64,000 nt of DNA from Rhodoferax potami (GCF_032193765.1 NZ_JAVBIJ010000001.1:3472001-3536000); one strand, 5' to 3'. Shown: positions 1-10,929, counted from the stretch's first letter. Numbers and translations: made by a program. The notes: generated from the sequence alone by a model not told the origin.

Positions 1-123
1 CATATTCAGGTGGGTGCGGATGGCGTGCAGGCTCCGCGACAGCGTTTCCGTGAAATCCTCGTGTGGCGAGGCAGATTGCTTGTGCGCCAGCCGCAGCAAA
101 GCGCCCTCCAGTGTGCTGGTCAT
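1..123 (-). CDS. 5' end of an unidentified protein (runs off the left edge)
   Basis: An open frame on the minus strand starts at ATG 123 and continues to base 1, giving 41 residues that begin MTSTLEGALLRLAHKQ. A second in-frame ATG at 138 would add five residues. I do not recognise the family. The helical, His-containing start could belong to a hemerythrin-like or other small cytoplasmic protein, but this is a guess. An FNR-type palindrome lies about 100 bp upstream, which suggests oxygen-linked control. Confidence 0.5.
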   Translation of the reverse strand, partial: MTSTLEGALLRLAHKQSASPHEDFTETLSRSLHAIRTHLNM

Positions 124-223
124 GGTGTCAACCCCCATAGAAAACCGGTTCTGTGACCGTTTTGCGAATGGTGCCACGCCAGTCGGATGGTGTCCATGTG
201 GAGCCGTCGGGCGATCGGTCTTT

Positions 224-239
224 CTTGACGCACGTCAAG
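224..239. promoter_or_regulatory. FNR/ANR-type box
   Basis: CTTGACGCACGTCAAG is a perfect 6-4-6 palindrome close to the FNR consensus TTGAT-N4-ATCAA. It lies between the leftward gene (start 123) and parA (start 360), about 100 bp and 120 bp from their starts. Either could be the target. A Crp/Fnr-family protein is encoded at 8098-8802, but it lacks the N-terminal cysteine cluster of true FNR. Confidence 0.55.
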
Positions 240-359
240 CGGCGGCCTTGGCGTAGTTTTTGCCTGCATGGCGTGTGCGCAGGGTGTTCAGGGTCGTGTC
301 ATGCAGCCCCGCTAGACTGCCTGCACGCCTGTGGTCCGCTTTGAGCAAAGGAAATCGTT

Positions 360-1154
360 ATGCAGCATGTTGTTTTCAACCAGAAAGGTGGCGTCGGCAA
401 GTCCACCATCACCTGTAACCTGGCGGCCATCAGCGCCTCGCAGGGGCTGCGCACGCTGGTGATTGACTTGGACTCGCAGGGCAACTCCAGCCGCTATTTG
501 TTGGGGGCCGATATGACGGACGAGCTGCCGAACGTGGCGGAGTTTTTTGAGCAGAGCCTCAAATTCACTGTGCGCGACAAGCCCGCCAGTGACTACATCA
601 GCGAGACCCAGTGGCCCAACCTGGACTTGCTGCCTTCGAGCCCGCTGCTTGACGAGCTGCACAGCAAGCTGGAGAGCCGCCACAAGATCTACAAGTTGCG
701 CGATGCGCTGGAGCTCTTGGCCGCCGACTACGACCAGATTTACATCGACACCCCGCCCGCACTCAACTTCTACACCCGCAGCGCGCTGATTGCCGCGCAG
801 GGCTGCCTGATCCCGTTTGACTGCGACGACTTTTCCCGCCGCGCGCTCTACACCCTCTTGGAGAACGTGCAGGAAATCAAGGCCGACCACAACAAGACCC
901 TGGAGGTGGAAGGCATTGTGGTCAACCAGTTCCAGCCGCGCGCCAACCTGCCGCAGCGCATGGTACAGGAGCTGATTGACGAAGGCCTGCCGGTCTTGCA
1001 GCCCTACCTCGGTGCCTCGGTGAAGATCCGCGAGTCGCACGAGCAGTCCAAACCCATGATCTACCTGGAACCCGGCCACAAGCTGACCCAGGAATTTGTA
1101 GCGCTGCATGACGCTCTGCTGCCCAAGAAGAAAAACAGTAAAAAAAGCCGCTAG
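360..1154 (+). CDS. ParA-family ATPase, orphan
   Basis: A 264-residue MinD/ParA-type ATPase. The deviant Walker A motif KGGVGKST occupies residues 9-16. Switch I-like LVIDLDSQGN and Walker B-like YIDTPP follow. The C-terminus is strongly basic (KKKNSKKSR), fitting nonspecific DNA or polyanion binding. ParA proteins use ATP-dependent dimerisation on the nucleoid to place DNA or protein cargo. No parB gene or parS-like repeats lie next to it, so it may position something other than a chromosome origin, for example a storage granule or protein cluster. The start ATG follows AAAGGAAA at good spacing. The family call is firm; the cargo is unknown. Confidence 0.9.
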   Translation: MQHVVFNQKGGVGKSTITCNLAAISASQGLRTLVIDLDSQGNSSRYLLGADMTDELPNVAEFFEQSLKFTVRDKPASDYISETQWPNLDLLPSSPLLDELHSKLESRHKIYKLRDALELLAADYDQIYIDTPPALNFYTRSALIAAQGCLIPFDCDDFSRRALYTLLENVQEIKADHNKTLEVEGIVVNQFQPRANLPQRMVQELIDEGLPVLQPYLGASVKIRESHEQSKPMIYLEPGHKLTQEFVALHDALLPKKKNSKKSR

Positions 1155-1261
1155 CCGGCACAAATAGTTCCGGATTAGCTCCTTATTTCATAGCGTTTAC
1201 AAAGCCGGCCACCAGCCGGCGCCCGGGCTGCCCATAATGCGCGGTCCAATTGTGAATCGCC

Positions 1262-3568
1262 ATGCAAACCATCTCCCGGGGCTCCTGGCCCCTGCGCCTC
1301 TTGAAAATCAGTCTGGTGTTGGCCGGCTTGGGCCTCGTCGCCCTGCTGGCGCTCACCGCGTTTTTCTCGACCCAGCTGCCGGACACCTCGTCCCTCTCCA
1401 ACTACCAGCCCAAGCAGCCCCTGCGTGTGCTGACTGCGGATGGGGTGGAAGTGGCAGGTTTCGGCACCGAGCGCCGGGTCTACAAGCCGATCGACCAGAT
1501 TCCCCGGTTGATGAAAGACAGTCTGCTGGCCGTGGAAGACGCGCGGTTTTATGAACATGGCGGGCTGGACCCGATCGGCGTGGCCCGGGCTATCGTGGCT
1601 AACCTCACTGGTGGGCGCACCCAAGGGGCATCCACCATCACGCAGCAGGTGGCGCGCACCTTCTTTTTGAGCCGCTCCCGGACCCTGGAGCGCAAGATCA
1701 AAGAAGCGCTGCTGGCGTTCAAAATCGAGTCCCAGCTCAGCAAAGACCAGATTCTGGAGCTCTACATGAACCAGATCTATCTGGGTTCGCGGGCCTATGG
1801 TTTTGAAGCGGCGGCCCAGGCGTATTTCGGCAAAACACTCTCAGCACTCAGTGCCGCTGAGTCCGCAATGCTGGCCGGTCTGCCCCAGAACCCGCACTTT
1901 GCCAACCCGATTCAAAACTTTGAGCGCGCCCGGGCCCGCCAGCTGTTGGTCCTGGGCCGCATGCGGGCGCAAGACGTGATCACCGACGCCCAGTTCCAAG
2001 CCGCCAAGGCAGAGAAGCTGGTGGTGCGAAAGCGCAACGAAGTCGATGTGCACGCCGAACACGTGGCCGAAATGGTGCGCCAGCAGGTCTATGCCCAGTT
2101 CGGCGAAATGAGCTACACCACCGGCCTGAATGTCACCACTACCCTGCGCGCCGCTGAGCAGCAGGCCGCTTACAAGGCACTGCGCCGAACGTTGGTGGAG
2201 CACTCCTTGCGCCAGGTCTGGCGTGGCCCTGAAGGGCAGGAGACCCTTGCCACCGACCTGAAAGACGACGACCCTGCGGTGGCCCAGGCACTTGCCGATT
2301 ACGACGATGACGAAGACCTGCGTATTGCCATCGTGACCCGTGCCAGCACCAAATCCGTGACCGTGGTGTTGGGTACTGGCGAGGTCGTGACCATCGAGGG
2401 CACTGGCTTGCGACCCGCCCAGTCAGGCCTAGCCGAATCTGCTGCCGCCAAGTTACGGGTGCGGCGCGGCGCGGTGGTGCGGGTGGTGCAGCAGGCCAAG
2501 GCCTGGAGTCTGGTGCAGTGGCCGGAGGCTGAAGGCGCGCTGGTCGCCATGGACCCCCTGAATGGCGATATCCGCGCCCTGGTGGGAGGGTTCGACTTTC
2601 ACCGCAACCAGTTCAACCACGTCACCCGAGGCTGGCGCCAGCCCGGCTCCAGCTACAAGCCGTTCATTTACTCTGGCGCGATTGAGAGCGGCATGCAACC
2701 TGAATCGCTGGTGAACGATGCGCCCATGGAAAACGTAGGCGACTGGGCCCCCGAGAACGACGACGGCAGCACCGATGGCCCCATCACCTTGCGCCGCGCC
2801 TTGGCGCGCTCCAAAAACCTGGTGTCTATCCGCCTGATGCAGTTGCTCTCGCCCCAAGGCGCGCGGGAGTGGGTCAGCCGCTTTGGGTTTGACCCGGAAC
2901 GCCAACCGGACAACCTCACCCAGGCCCTCGGCTCGGGCTCCACCAACCCCTTGCAAATGGCGGGTGCTTATTCGGTGTTGGCCAACGGTGGCTACCGGGT
3001 GAATCCGGTACTGATCCAGAAGATTGCCCGCGCCAGTGGCGAGGTGGTGTTCGAAGCCAAGCCCCAGGTGTTGGACGAGACGCTGCGCACCGTGCCGGCC
3101 CGCAACACCTTCATGGTGTCGAGCTTGTTGCAGGAAGTGACGCGTAGCGGCACAGCCGCCAAAGCACAGGCCGCACTCAAGCGCCCTGATCTGTATGGCA
3201 AGACCGGCACCACCAATGACGTGGTGGACGCCTGGTTTGCCGGCTACCAGCCCGGTGTGGTGGCGGTGGTGTGGGTGGGCTACGACACGCCCCGCAGCTT
3301 GGGCACCCGTGCCTCCGGGTCCGCGCTGGCGCTTCCCGCCTGGATTGATTACATGTCGGTGGCTCTTAACGGTGTGCCGGTGCAAGAGGTGCAGCCCCCT
3401 GAGGGCGTCGTGCGCGCCGGTGACGATTGGCGCTATGCGGAATGGGCCGAAGGCGGTTTCATCGAAAGCCTCGGGGTTGACGGGCAAGCGATTTCACCGG
3501 CATTGGCCGTTAAACCGACCCCTCAGTTAGCCGAAGGGGTTGGGCAGACACTTGCAGTACCCAACTAA
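1262..3568 (+). CDS. mrcA: penicillin-binding protein 1A, class A
   Basis: A 768-residue bifunctional peptidoglycan synthase. One N-terminal membrane helix (about residues 14-36) anchors it in the inner membrane. The GT51 glycosyltransferase domain carries E92-D93 in VEDARFYEHGG and the QQVARTFF helix. The transpeptidase domain has S463-S-Y-K466 (SxxK), an SGSTN motif and K647-T-G. It polymerises and crosslinks lipid II-derived glycan strands. The length matches short betaproteobacterial PBP1A. The gene has its own upstream region with a CATAAT -10-like element near 1230. Its stop overlaps by 4 bp the stop of the convergent oxidoreductase gene. Confidence 0.93.
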   Translation: MQTISRGSWPLRLLKISLVLAGLGLVALLALTAFFSTQLPDTSSLSNYQPKQPLRVLTADGVEVAGFGTERRVYKPIDQIPRLMKDSLLAVEDARFYEHGGLDPIGVARAIVANLTGGRTQGASTITQQVARTFFLSRSRTLERKIKEALLAFKIESQLSKDQILELYMNQIYLGSRAYGFEAAAQAYFGKTLSALSAAESAMLAGLPQNPHFANPIQNFERARARQLLVLGRMRAQDVITDAQFQAAKAEKLVVRKRNEVDVHAEHVAEMVRQQVYAQFGEMSYTTGLNVTTTLRAAEQQAAYKALRRTLVEHSLRQVWRGPEGQETLATDLKDDDPAVAQALADYDDDEDLRIAIVTRASTKSVTVVLGTGEVVTIEGTGLRPAQSGLAESAAAKLRVRRGAVVRVVQQAKAWSLVQWPEAEGALVAMDPLNGDIRALVGGFDFHRNQFNHVTRGWRQPGSSYKPFIYSGAIESGMQPESLVNDAPMENVGDWAPENDDGSTDGPITLRRALARSKNLVSIRLMQLLSPQGAREWVSRFGFDPERQPDNLTQALGSGSTNPLQMAGAYSVLANGGYRVNPVLIQKIARASGEVVFEAKPQVLDETLRTVPARNTFMVSSLLQEVTRSGTAAKAQAALKRPDLYGKTGTTNDVVDAWFAGYQPGVVAVVWVGYDTPRSLGTRASGSALALPAWIDYMSVALNGVPVQEVQPPEGVVRAGDDWRYAEWAEGGFIESLGVDGQAISPALAVKPTPQLAEGVGQTLAVPN

Positions 3569-4686
3569 CGCGTGCCCACTGCCACTTTGCCGAACACGGC
3601 TTGTGCTTCGCGTGGCAGGCAGCGCCAGTAGACGGGGTTGCCTTCCACTTGGCCGCCCAGCGCGGCCGCGGCATGCCAACCCCAACGCGGGTTGTACAAA
3701 AAAGCGCGCGCCAAGGCGATCAGATCCGCATCGCCGGCTTGCAGAATATCTTCAGCCTGTTGCGGATCGGTGATCAGTCCGACCGCGGTGGTGGCCATGC
3801 CGCTGGCAGCGCGGATGTCGCGCGCAAATGGCACCTGGTAGTTGGCACCCAGCGCGATTTTTTGCTGCGGTGATACCCCCCCACTGGAGACGTGGATGAA
3901 GTCGCAACCCAGCGCCTTGAGTTGTTGTGCGAAGACGGCACTTTGTGTGACGTCCCACGCGCCCTCCACCCAATCGCTGGCGGAGATACGCACACCCAGC
4001 ACGCCGTCAAATGCAGCCCGCATGGCGGAGAACAGCTCCAGAGGAAAGCGCATGCGGTTCTCCAGGCTGCCGCCATAGGCATCGGTGCGCTGGTTGGCAA
4101 TCGGCGACAAAAATTCATGCACCAGATAGCCGTGGGCGCCATGCAGTTCGATAGCGTTCACGCCCATGCGTGCGCTGCGAATCGCCGCCTGCACAAACGC
4201 AGCCTTGACGCGCTCCATGCCTTCCAGGGTCAGCTCGGTAGGTGGCGGTTCTTGGGGCAACTGTGGCAGGGCTGAGGGGCCCACGGGCTCCCACCCGCCG
4301 TCTTCGCGAGCCAGCAGCTGCCCGCCTTGCCAAGGTAACTTGCTGGATGCTTTACGCCCTGCGTGTGCCAGCTGGATGCACACCGCCGTGTGCGGCGCGA
4401 GCTTTCGCGCGCGGTGCAGTTTGTCTGTAAAGGCCGCTTCGGTGCGGTCGTCCCACAACCCGAGGCAAGCGGGCGTGATGCGCCCCTCGGGCAACACACC
4501 GGTCGCCTCAATCGTGAATAGGCCCGCACCACTGTTGAGCAAATTGCCCCAGTGCATCAAATGCCAGTCCGTCGCTTCGCCGTCCACCGCTTGGTATTGG
4601 CACATCGGAGCGACGACGATGCGGTTCGGTAAAACAAGGCCGCCGCGGGGCGAAGGCAGGGTGTAAGAGGTGAAGAGTTGGCTCAT
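3565..4686 (-). CDS. NADH:flavin oxidoreductase, old yellow enzyme (YqjM-like)
   Basis: A 373-residue TIM-barrel FMN enzyme. APMCQYQA near the N-terminus holds the Cys and Tyr typical of the YqjM class. [16 protein letters not shown] holds the substrate-binding His pair, and [14 protein letters not shown] is the family signature. Enzymes of this class reduce activated C=C bonds of enones with NAD(P)H and often help detoxify electrophiles. I chose ATG 4686 (MSQLF) over the in-frame ATG at 4698 because the FMN-barrel strand begins soon after it. The gene is convergent with PBP1A and divergent from transketolase. The physiological substrate cannot be read from the sequence. Confidence 0.9.
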   Translation of the reverse strand: MSQLFTSYTLPSPRGGLVLPNRIVVAPMCQYQAVDGEATDWHLMHWGNLLNSGAGLFTIEATGVLPEGRITPACLGLWDDRTEAAFTDKLHRARKLAPHTAVCIQLAHAGRKASSKLPWQGGQLLAREDGGWEPVGPSALPQLPQEPPPTELTLEGMERVKAAFVQAAIRSARMGVNAIELHGAHGYLVHEFLSPIANQRTDAYGGSLENRMRFPLELFSAMRAAFDGVLGVRISASDWVEGAWDVTQSAVFAQQLKALGCDFIHVSSGGVSPQQKIALGANYQVPFARDIRAASGMATTAVGLITDPQQAEDILQAGDADLIALARAFLYNPRWGWHAAAALGGQVEGNPVYWRCLPREAQAVFGKVAVGTR

Positions 4687-4818
4687 GCACAAAAGCATAG
4701 CCCATGGGTCAAATTCGGTGCAGTACTGCTCTGTAACGGCCCCAAAGCGCGCACCGGTAAAATCAGCGGAGTTTTGCCTTTCACCTGTTTCTTAACCTTA
4801 CCCTTGGAGCTGCCCTCA

Positions 4819-6891
4819 ATGGCCCCCACCCCCAATACCAAAGACATGGCAAATGCCATTCGCGCACTGTCCATGGACGCTGTGCAGCAAGCCAATTCCG
4901 GCCACCCCGGCGCCCCCATGGGCATGGCCGACATGGCAGTGGCTTTGTGGGGTGATCACCTCCGTCACAACCCCACCAACCCGAACTGGGCTAACCGCGA
5001 CCGCTTCATCCTGTCAAACGGCCACGGCTCCATGCTGATCTATGCGCTGCTGCACCTGACCGGCTACAAGCTGCCCATCAACGAACTCAAGAACTTCCGC
5101 CAGCTGCACAGCAAGACTGCGGGCCATCCTGAGTTCGGCATCACCCCCGGCGTGGAAACCACCACCGGCCCCTTGGGCCAGGGCATCACCAACGCCGTGG
5201 GCTTCGCCTTGGCTGAAAAGCTGCTCGCCAAAGAGTTCAACCGTGAAGGCCACGCCATCGTGGACCACCACACTTACGTGTTCATGGGCGACGGCTGCCT
5301 GATGGAAGGCATCAGCCACGAAGCCGCTGCACTGGCCGGCGCCTGGAAGCTGGGCAAGCTGATCGCCCTGTATGACGACAACGGCATTTCCATCGACGGC
5401 CAAGTGGCCCCATGGTTCATCGACAACACCGCTCAGCGTTTTGTGGCCTACGGCTGGAACGTGATCGGCCCCGTGGATGGTCACGATGCTGCTGCTGTCT
5501 CTGCTTCCATCGCGCAAGCCAAGGCCGGCACCGACAACCGCCCCACCCTGATCATCAGCAAGACCCACATCGGCAAGGGCAGCCCCAACCGCGCCAACAC
5601 CTCCAAGGCCCACGGCGAACCTTTGGGCGCTGAAGAAATCAAGCTCACCCGCGAGTCCATCGGCTGGAGCCACGCCCCCTTCGTGATCCCCAAAGAAGTC
5701 TATGCAGACTGGGATGCCAAGGAAAAAGGCAAGGCTGCAGAAGCTGCATGGAACGAGAAGTTTGCTGCCTACAAAGCCGCTTTCCCTGAGCTGGCTAAAG
5801 AGTTCGTGCGCCGCATGAAGGGCGACCTGCCCAAGAACTTTGTGCAGACTGCGGTGGACACCGTGATCGCCGCCCACCAGAAGGGCGAAACCGTGGCCAG
5901 CCGCAAGGCCAGCCAGTTGGCGCTGGAGTCTTTCACCGCAGCCTTGCCCGAAATGCTGGGTGGCTCTGCCGACTTGACCGGCTCCAACCTGACCAACACC
6001 AAGAGCACGCCCAACCTGCGTTTTGACGCACTGACCGGCGACGTGGTGACCAACGAAGCCGGCCAGGGCGGCCGCCACATCAACTACGGTGTGCGCGAGT
6101 TCGGCATGGCCGCCATCATGAACGGCGTGGCCCTGCACGGTGGCTACATCCCTTACGGCGGCACCTTCCTGACCTTCAGCGACTACAGTCGCAACGCCAT
6201 TCGCATGGCGGCCCTGATGAAGCTGCGTGTGGTGCACGTGTTCACCCACGACTCCATCGGTCTGGGCGAAGACGGCCCGACCCACCAGTCCATCGAGCAC
6301 GCGGCTTCTCTGCGTCTGATCCCCAACCTGGACGTCTGGCGTCCCGCTGACACGGCTGAAACTGCCGTGGCATGGACTGTTGCCTTGCAAAACAAGGCCA
6401 AGCCTACGGCGCTGCTCTTGAGCCGCCAGAACATCGCTTATGCGGCCAAATGCGACTCCGCTGCCGCGCCTGATGCCTCCGGCATCGACTCCATCAGCAA
6501 GGGCGCCTACGTGTTGTCCGAGCCAGCGGATGTGGGTATCAAGAAGAAGGCCCAAGCTGTGATCATCGCCACCGGTTCCGAAGTGCAGTTGGCGATTGCC
6601 GCGCAAAAGGTGTTGGCTGAACGCAAGATCGCCGTGCGCGTGGTCTCTATGCCCTCCACCACCACCTTCGACTTGCAGAGCGCCGAGTACAAGACCAGCG
6701 TGTTGCCGGCCGGTGTGCCCCGCATTGCGGTGGAAATGGGCTCCACCGGTGGCTGGTGGAAGTACGGCACGGCCGCGGTTGTCGGTCTGGATACGTACGG
6801 TGAATCCGCACCCGCACCGGTATTGTTCAAGCACTTCGGTTTCACGCCTGAGAACGTGGCCGACACCGTCGAAAAAGTTTTGCGCAAGTAA
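4819..6891 (+). CDS. tkt: transketolase
   Basis: A 690-residue thiamine-diphosphate enzyme of the pentose phosphate and Calvin pathways. It moves two-carbon ketol units between sugar phosphates. [14 protein letters not shown], the GDGCLMEG thiamine-diphosphate motif, and the pyrimidine-domain [14 protein letters not shown] stretch are all present. The frame is open upstream, but ATG 4819 (MAPTPNTK) is preceded by TTGGAG and matches the family start. A TAAAAT -10-like element lies near 4758. Transketolase is followed after 50 bp by gap, so the two are probably cotranscribed as a central carbon unit. Confidence 0.96.
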   Translation: MAPTPNTKDMANAIRALSMDAVQQANSGHPGAPMGMADMAVALWGDHLRHNPTNPNWANRDRFILSNGHGSMLIYALLHLTGYKLPINELKNFRQLHSKTAGHPEFGITPGVETTTGPLGQGITNAVGFALAEKLLAKEFNREGHAIVDHHTYVFMGDGCLMEGISHEAAALAGAWKLGKLIALYDDNGISIDGQVAPWFIDNTAQRFVAYGWNVIGPVDGHDAAAVSASIAQAKAGTDNRPTLIISKTHIGKGSPNRANTSKAHGEPLGAEEIKLTRESIGWSHAPFVIPKEVYADWDAKEKGKAAEAAWNEKFAAYKAAFPELAKEFVRRMKGDLPKNFVQTAVDTVIAAHQKGETVASRKASQLALESFTAALPEMLGGSADLTGSNLTNTKSTPNLRFDALTGDVVTNEAGQGGRHINYGVREFGMAAIMNGVALHGGYIPYGGTFLTFSDYSRNAIRMAALMKLRVVHVFTHDSIGLGEDGPTHQSIEHAASLRLIPNLDVWRPADTAETAVAWTVALQNKAKPTALLLSRQNIAYAAKCDSAAAPDASGIDSISKGAYVLSEPADVGIKKKAQAVIIATGSEVQLAIAAQKVLAERKIAVRVVSMPSTTTFDLQSAEYKTSVLPAGVPRIAVEMGSTGGWWKYGTAAVVGLDTYGESAPAPVLFKHFGFTPENVADTVEKVLRK

Positions 6892-6929
6892 GTAACTCTG
6901 GTTTTTGAGTCCGACAATTTTTTAATTGA

Positions 6930-7940
<1,011 letters not shown>

Positions 7941-7947
7941 GGTTCAC

Positions 7948-8042
7948 CCCCGTGGCGGCTTTGCCGCCTTCCCCCTTGCAGGGGGCGCTGCCAGCAGCCC
8001 GGCTGAGCCGGTGCTGCGGTAGCCTTGGTGGGACTCCCCTTC
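7948..8042. repeat. GC-rich palindromic intergenic repeat
   Basis: The spacer after gap contains nested inverted repeats: GGCGGCTTTGCCGCC, CCCCCTTGCAGGGGG and CCGGCTGAGCCGG. They fit the chained-hairpin spacers I recall from Comamonadaceae genomes. No coding potential is seen. It may be transcribed as part of the tkt-gap 3' UTR. Family membership is from memory and needs a genome-wide search. Confidence 0.55.
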
Positions 8043-8046
8043 ATGC

Positions 8047-8077
8047 AAAAAAAACGCGCCCTCGGGCGCGTTTTTTT
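8047..8077. terminator. bidirectional intrinsic terminator
   Basis: The stem CGCGCC-CTCG-GGCGCG is flanked by an A run (from 8047) and a T run (8071-8077). It can therefore terminate both tkt-gap from the left and the leftward Crp/Fnr gene from the right. Confidence 0.9.
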
Positions 8078-8097
8078 ATGGGGTTGTGGCTGGTACT

Positions 8098-8802
8098 TTA
8101 TTCGCACTCTGCGCGCAGCGCCTGCAGGTCCAGCAGCTCGATAGAGCCGCGTTGCGCCTGCAGCACTCCACGGGCTTTGAAGTCACGCAGGATCTGGTTG
8201 GTGGTCTGGCGGGATACGCCGATCATCAAGGCCAGTTGCTCTTGGGTGACGGCCAGCACACGCAAGGTGCGGTCGCTTTCCGTGGCTTGGCCGTAGCTCA
8301 GGGCCATGGTCAGCAGTCGCCGCGCCAGGCGTTGGGGCGCGGGCAGCACGGTTTGTTCCTCCATGCTCACAAAGGCCAGGCGCAGTTTGTCGGCCATCAG
8401 CACCGCCAAGTCGCGCCAATGTGCAGGGTGCCGGGCGAGCCATGCGAGCAGTTCTTCATGCGGAATGTGCAGGAGGGTGCAGGCTTCGGCCGCATGGGCG
8501 TCGTGGGTGCGGGCAGATCCGTCAAACACTGAGATTTCGCCGAACCATTGCGGGGGTGACAGCAGCACCAGTACCGCTTCGCGGGCTGCATCGCCTTCTC
8601 CGCTGTGACCGGAAATGCGGATGGTGCCGCGTACCACCGCATAGAGCCCGCAAGGCGCAGCCTCCCGCAAAAACAGCTTTTCGCCGGCTTGCAGGTAGCG
8701 TACCCGGGCCATGGCCAACAGGCCTTGGGCAAAGTCCGGTGGCAACTGGGCAAACCAGCGGCCGCTACGCAGCATGGGCAAATGACTCGAGATATCAGGC
8801 AT
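8098..8802 (-). CDS. Crp/Fnr-family transcriptional regulator
   Basis: A 234-residue protein with an N-terminal cyclic-nucleotide-binding-type beta barrel (about residues 10-125). A dimerisation helix follows, then a Crp-type winged helix (VTQEQLALMIGVSRQTTNQILRDF). No cysteine cluster typical of oxygen-sensing FNR is present, so an iron-sulphur sensor is unlikely. The effector is unknown. The gene is divergent from the Mpo1-like gene across about 106 bp and ends at the shared terminator beside gap. The RQTTNQ recognition helix suggests a Crp-like but not identical target. Confidence 0.88.
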   Translation of the reverse strand: MPDISSHLPMLRSGRWFAQLPPDFAQGLLAMARVRYLQAGEKLFLREAAPCGLYAVVRGTIRISGHSGEGDAAREAVLVLLSPPQWFGEISVFDGSARTHDAHAAEACTLLHIPHEELLAWLARHPAHWRDLAVLMADKLRLAFVSMEEQTVLPAPQRLARRLLTMALSYGQATESDRTLRVLAVTQEQLALMIGVSRQTTNQILRDFKARGVLQAQRGSIELLDLQALRAECE

Positions 8803-8908
8803 GGCGTCGGGGCTAGGGCTTTCACTAGGTGGGTGGTGTTGTGTCGGCTACTTGACAGACGCCAAGCATACCTGCGCCCATGATCCGCCCAAAGCCAAGG
8901 AGACACCT

Positions 8909-9430
8909 ATGAAAACCCTCACCGACCATCTAACCCAATACGCTGCCTACCACCAGGACAGCCGAAACGTGGTCACCCACTTTGTGGGCATCCCGATGAT
9001 TGTTCTGGCCGTCACGATTTTGTTGTCGCGTCCCCAGTGGTCTGCCGCCGGGCTGCACCTCAGCCCTGCTGTGTTGGTGGCCTTGGGGTCCACCTGGTTT
9101 TACACACGCTTGGATGCGCGTTTTGGTGTCGTCATGGCGGTGCTATTGGCCGCAGCGCTGGCGGCCAGCCAATGGTTTGCGGCACAAAGTACCAGTGTCT
9201 GGCTGGGCTGGGGCATTGGCTTGTTTGTGGTGGGTTGGGCGTTCCAGTTTGTGGGCCATTACTACGAGGGCAAGAAACCGGCTTTTGTGGATGACCTGAT
9301 CGGCCTGCTGGTCGGCCCCTTGTTTCTGGTGGCCGAGGTGGCCTTCCACTGGAACATGCGCACCGAAGTGCGCGATGAGATCCGTCGCCGCTTGGGCGCG
9401 GCTCCTGCTGCAACCGGCCTGGCAGCATGA
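8909..9430 (+). CDS. Mpo1/DUF962-like membrane protein
   Basis: A 173-residue membrane protein with about four hydrophobic helices. Two conserved stretches mark the YGL010w/Mpo1 family: YAAYHQDSRNVVTHFVGIP near the N-terminus and QFVGHYYEGKKPAF in the C-terminal half. In yeast this family is an Fe(II) dioxygenase that alpha-oxidises 2-hydroxy fatty acids. The same chemistry here is inferred, not shown. The start is ATG 8909, preceded by AAGGAGA, rather than upstream frame extensions. It overlaps the next gene by four bases (ATGA), indicating translational coupling with the BASS transporter. Confidence 0.82.
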   Translation: MKTLTDHLTQYAAYHQDSRNVVTHFVGIPMIVLAVTILLSRPQWSAAGLHLSPAVLVALGSTWFYTRLDARFGVVMAVLLAAALAASQWFAAQSTSVWLGWGIGLFVVGWAFQFVGHYYEGKKPAFVDDLIGLLVGPLFLVAEVAFHWNMRTEVRDEIRRRLGAAPAATGLAA

Positions 9431-10299
9431 GCTTTACCGCTGCGCTGCCCACCTTGTTGCTGCTGGCGCTTGCGCTGGTGATGTTTGGTCTGGGTCTGTC
9501 ATTGACCGTTCAGGACTTTGCCCGCCTGCGCGAACATCCACGCGCCGTGTTGCTGGCCCTCGTGCTGCAGATGGTGGCGCTGCCGGCAGTGGCCGTCGGA
9601 CTGATTGTGCTGTTGGGCGTGCAGCCCATTTACGCCGTCGGCCTGATGCTGCTGGCCGCCTCTCCGGGCGGGGTGTCAGCCAACCTGTTCAGCCACTTGT
9701 TTGGCGGCAATGTGGCGATGAACATTTCGCTAACCGCCATCAACACGGTGCTCTCCATTGTGAGCCTCCCCCTCATTGCCAACTGGGCCATTGCCACCTA
9801 CTTGCAGACGGGCCAGGTGGTTCCCCTGCAGTTCGGCAAGGTGCTGGAGGTGGTGGGTGTTGTGATGGTGCCGGTGCTCATCGGCATGGTGGTGCGGCAC
9901 CGCCAGCCCGGTTTCAGTGAGCGCATGGGTTCGCCCATGAAGGCGTTCAGCGCGGTGGTGCTGGCTGCGTTTTCGTTGATTGCCATCGTCAAAGAGTGGA
10001 GCGCACTCACCGCATCCATCAACAGCCTCGGCCCTGTGGTGTTGGCCTCCAACCTGGCCAGCTTGCTGGTCGGCTACTACCTGTCACGGGCAGCAGGGCT
10101 TGCCAAGCCGTTGGCCACGGCGGTGAGTTTTGAGATCGGTATCCACAACTCCACCTTGGCGATTTTTGTGGCGCTATCGGTCTTGGGCAATCTGCAGTTA
10201 GGTCTGCCAGCCGCTATTTACTCGGTGAGCATGTATCTCACGGCAACCGCCTTCGGATTTCTGGTATTGCGCCGCTCACCCCCGGAGAACGCACCGTAA
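9427..10299 (+). CDS. bile acid:sodium symporter (BASS) family transporter
   Basis: A 290-residue integral membrane protein with about nine to ten hydrophobic helices. It carries the BASS-family signatures LAASPGGVSANLFSHLFGGN and FEIGIHNSTLAIFVAL, which line the substrate and Na+ sites. Family members import organic anions, including bile acids, pantoate and keto acids, with sodium. The substrate cannot be assigned here. It is coupled to the Mpo1-like gene upstream and overlaps the next gene by one base (TAATG), so the three form one operon. Confidence 0.87.
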   Translation: MSFTAALPTLLLLALALVMFGLGLSLTVQDFARLREHPRAVLLALVLQMVALPAVAVGLIVLLGVQPIYAVGLMLLAASPGGVSANLFSHLFGGNVAMNISLTAINTVLSIVSLPLIANWAIATYLQTGQVVPLQFGKVLEVVGVVMVPVLIGMVVRHRQPGFSERMGSPMKAFSAVVLAAFSLIAIVKEWSALTASINSLGPVVLASNLASLLVGYYLSRAAGLAKPLATAVSFEIGIHNSTLAIFVALSVLGNLQLGLPAAIYSVSMYLTATAFGFLVLRRSPPENAP

Positions 10300-10904
10300 T
10301 GACGATCTATGCTCCCCGCGTACTGGCAGCGGTGCTGGTGTCTCTTTTTCTGGCCTCTGCCGCCACTGCGCAAACCGCGGCCCCGACCGGTGGCGTTACC
10401 GTCGAGGGCGTGGTCTTTGAGAAAGAAGCCCAGGTGGCCGGCACCGCACTCAAGCTAAATGGCGCCGGTGTGCGGTCCAAGTTTGTCTTCAAGGTCTATG
10501 CGGCGGGCTTGTATTTGGCGGCCCCGGCCAGAACCCCTGCAGAGGTCTATGCCACCAAAGGCCCCAAGCGTCTGAAGGTGAGTTTTGTGCGCGAAATCGA
10601 TGCCACGACCCTGGGTAAAACCATGTCCCAGGTGATGAGTGACAACCTTCCGCGCGAACAGTTCGGCAAATGCATACCCGGCCTTATCAAGCTGGGCGAG
10701 CTCTTTGCTGACAAGAAAAAGATGGGTGTCGGAGAAATGTTCACCGTGGACGAAATTCCTGCCAAAGCGACCGTCATCAGCATCAACAACAAGGTGGCCG
10801 CTGAGATTTCCGAGCCGGAGTTCTTTGCCTGCCTGATGTACAACTACTTCGGCGAACGCCCGGCCGATGCCAAGCTCAAGCTAGCCTTGCTCGGCGGGCC
10901 CTGA
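10299..10904 (+). CDS. periplasmic chalcone isomerase-like domain protein
   Basis: A 201-residue exported protein. A signal peptide ends near residue 24 (ASAATAQ). The rest matches bacterial chalcone isomerase-like proteins: VEGVVFEKEAQVAGTALKLNGAG, KFVFKVYAAGLYL, and the C-terminal FFACLMYNYFGERP. These bacterial proteins share the flavonoid-enzyme fold but usually lack its activity, and a fatty-acid-binding or envelope role is more likely. It is the last gene of the operon beginning at 8909. Confidence 0.82.
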   Translation: MTIYAPRVLAAVLVSLFLASAATAQTAAPTGGVTVEGVVFEKEAQVAGTALKLNGAGVRSKFVFKVYAAGLYLAAPARTPAEVYATKGPKRLKVSFVREIDATTLGKTMSQVMSDNLPREQFGKCIPGLIKLGELFADKKKMGVGEMFTVDEIPAKATVISINNKVAAEISEPEFFACLMYNYFGERPADAKLKLALLGGP

Positions 10905-10929
10905 GTCCCGGGGCGGGTAAGCTCGCCGC

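Noticed and set aside
5014..6834. 606-codon minus-strand frame opposite transketolase
   Set aside because: It mirrors a highly conserved gene, has low-complexity His/Gly/Val composition and no recognisable domain: an antisense artefact of high GC codon bias. The same applies to long frames opposite the M48, topB and PBP1A genes.
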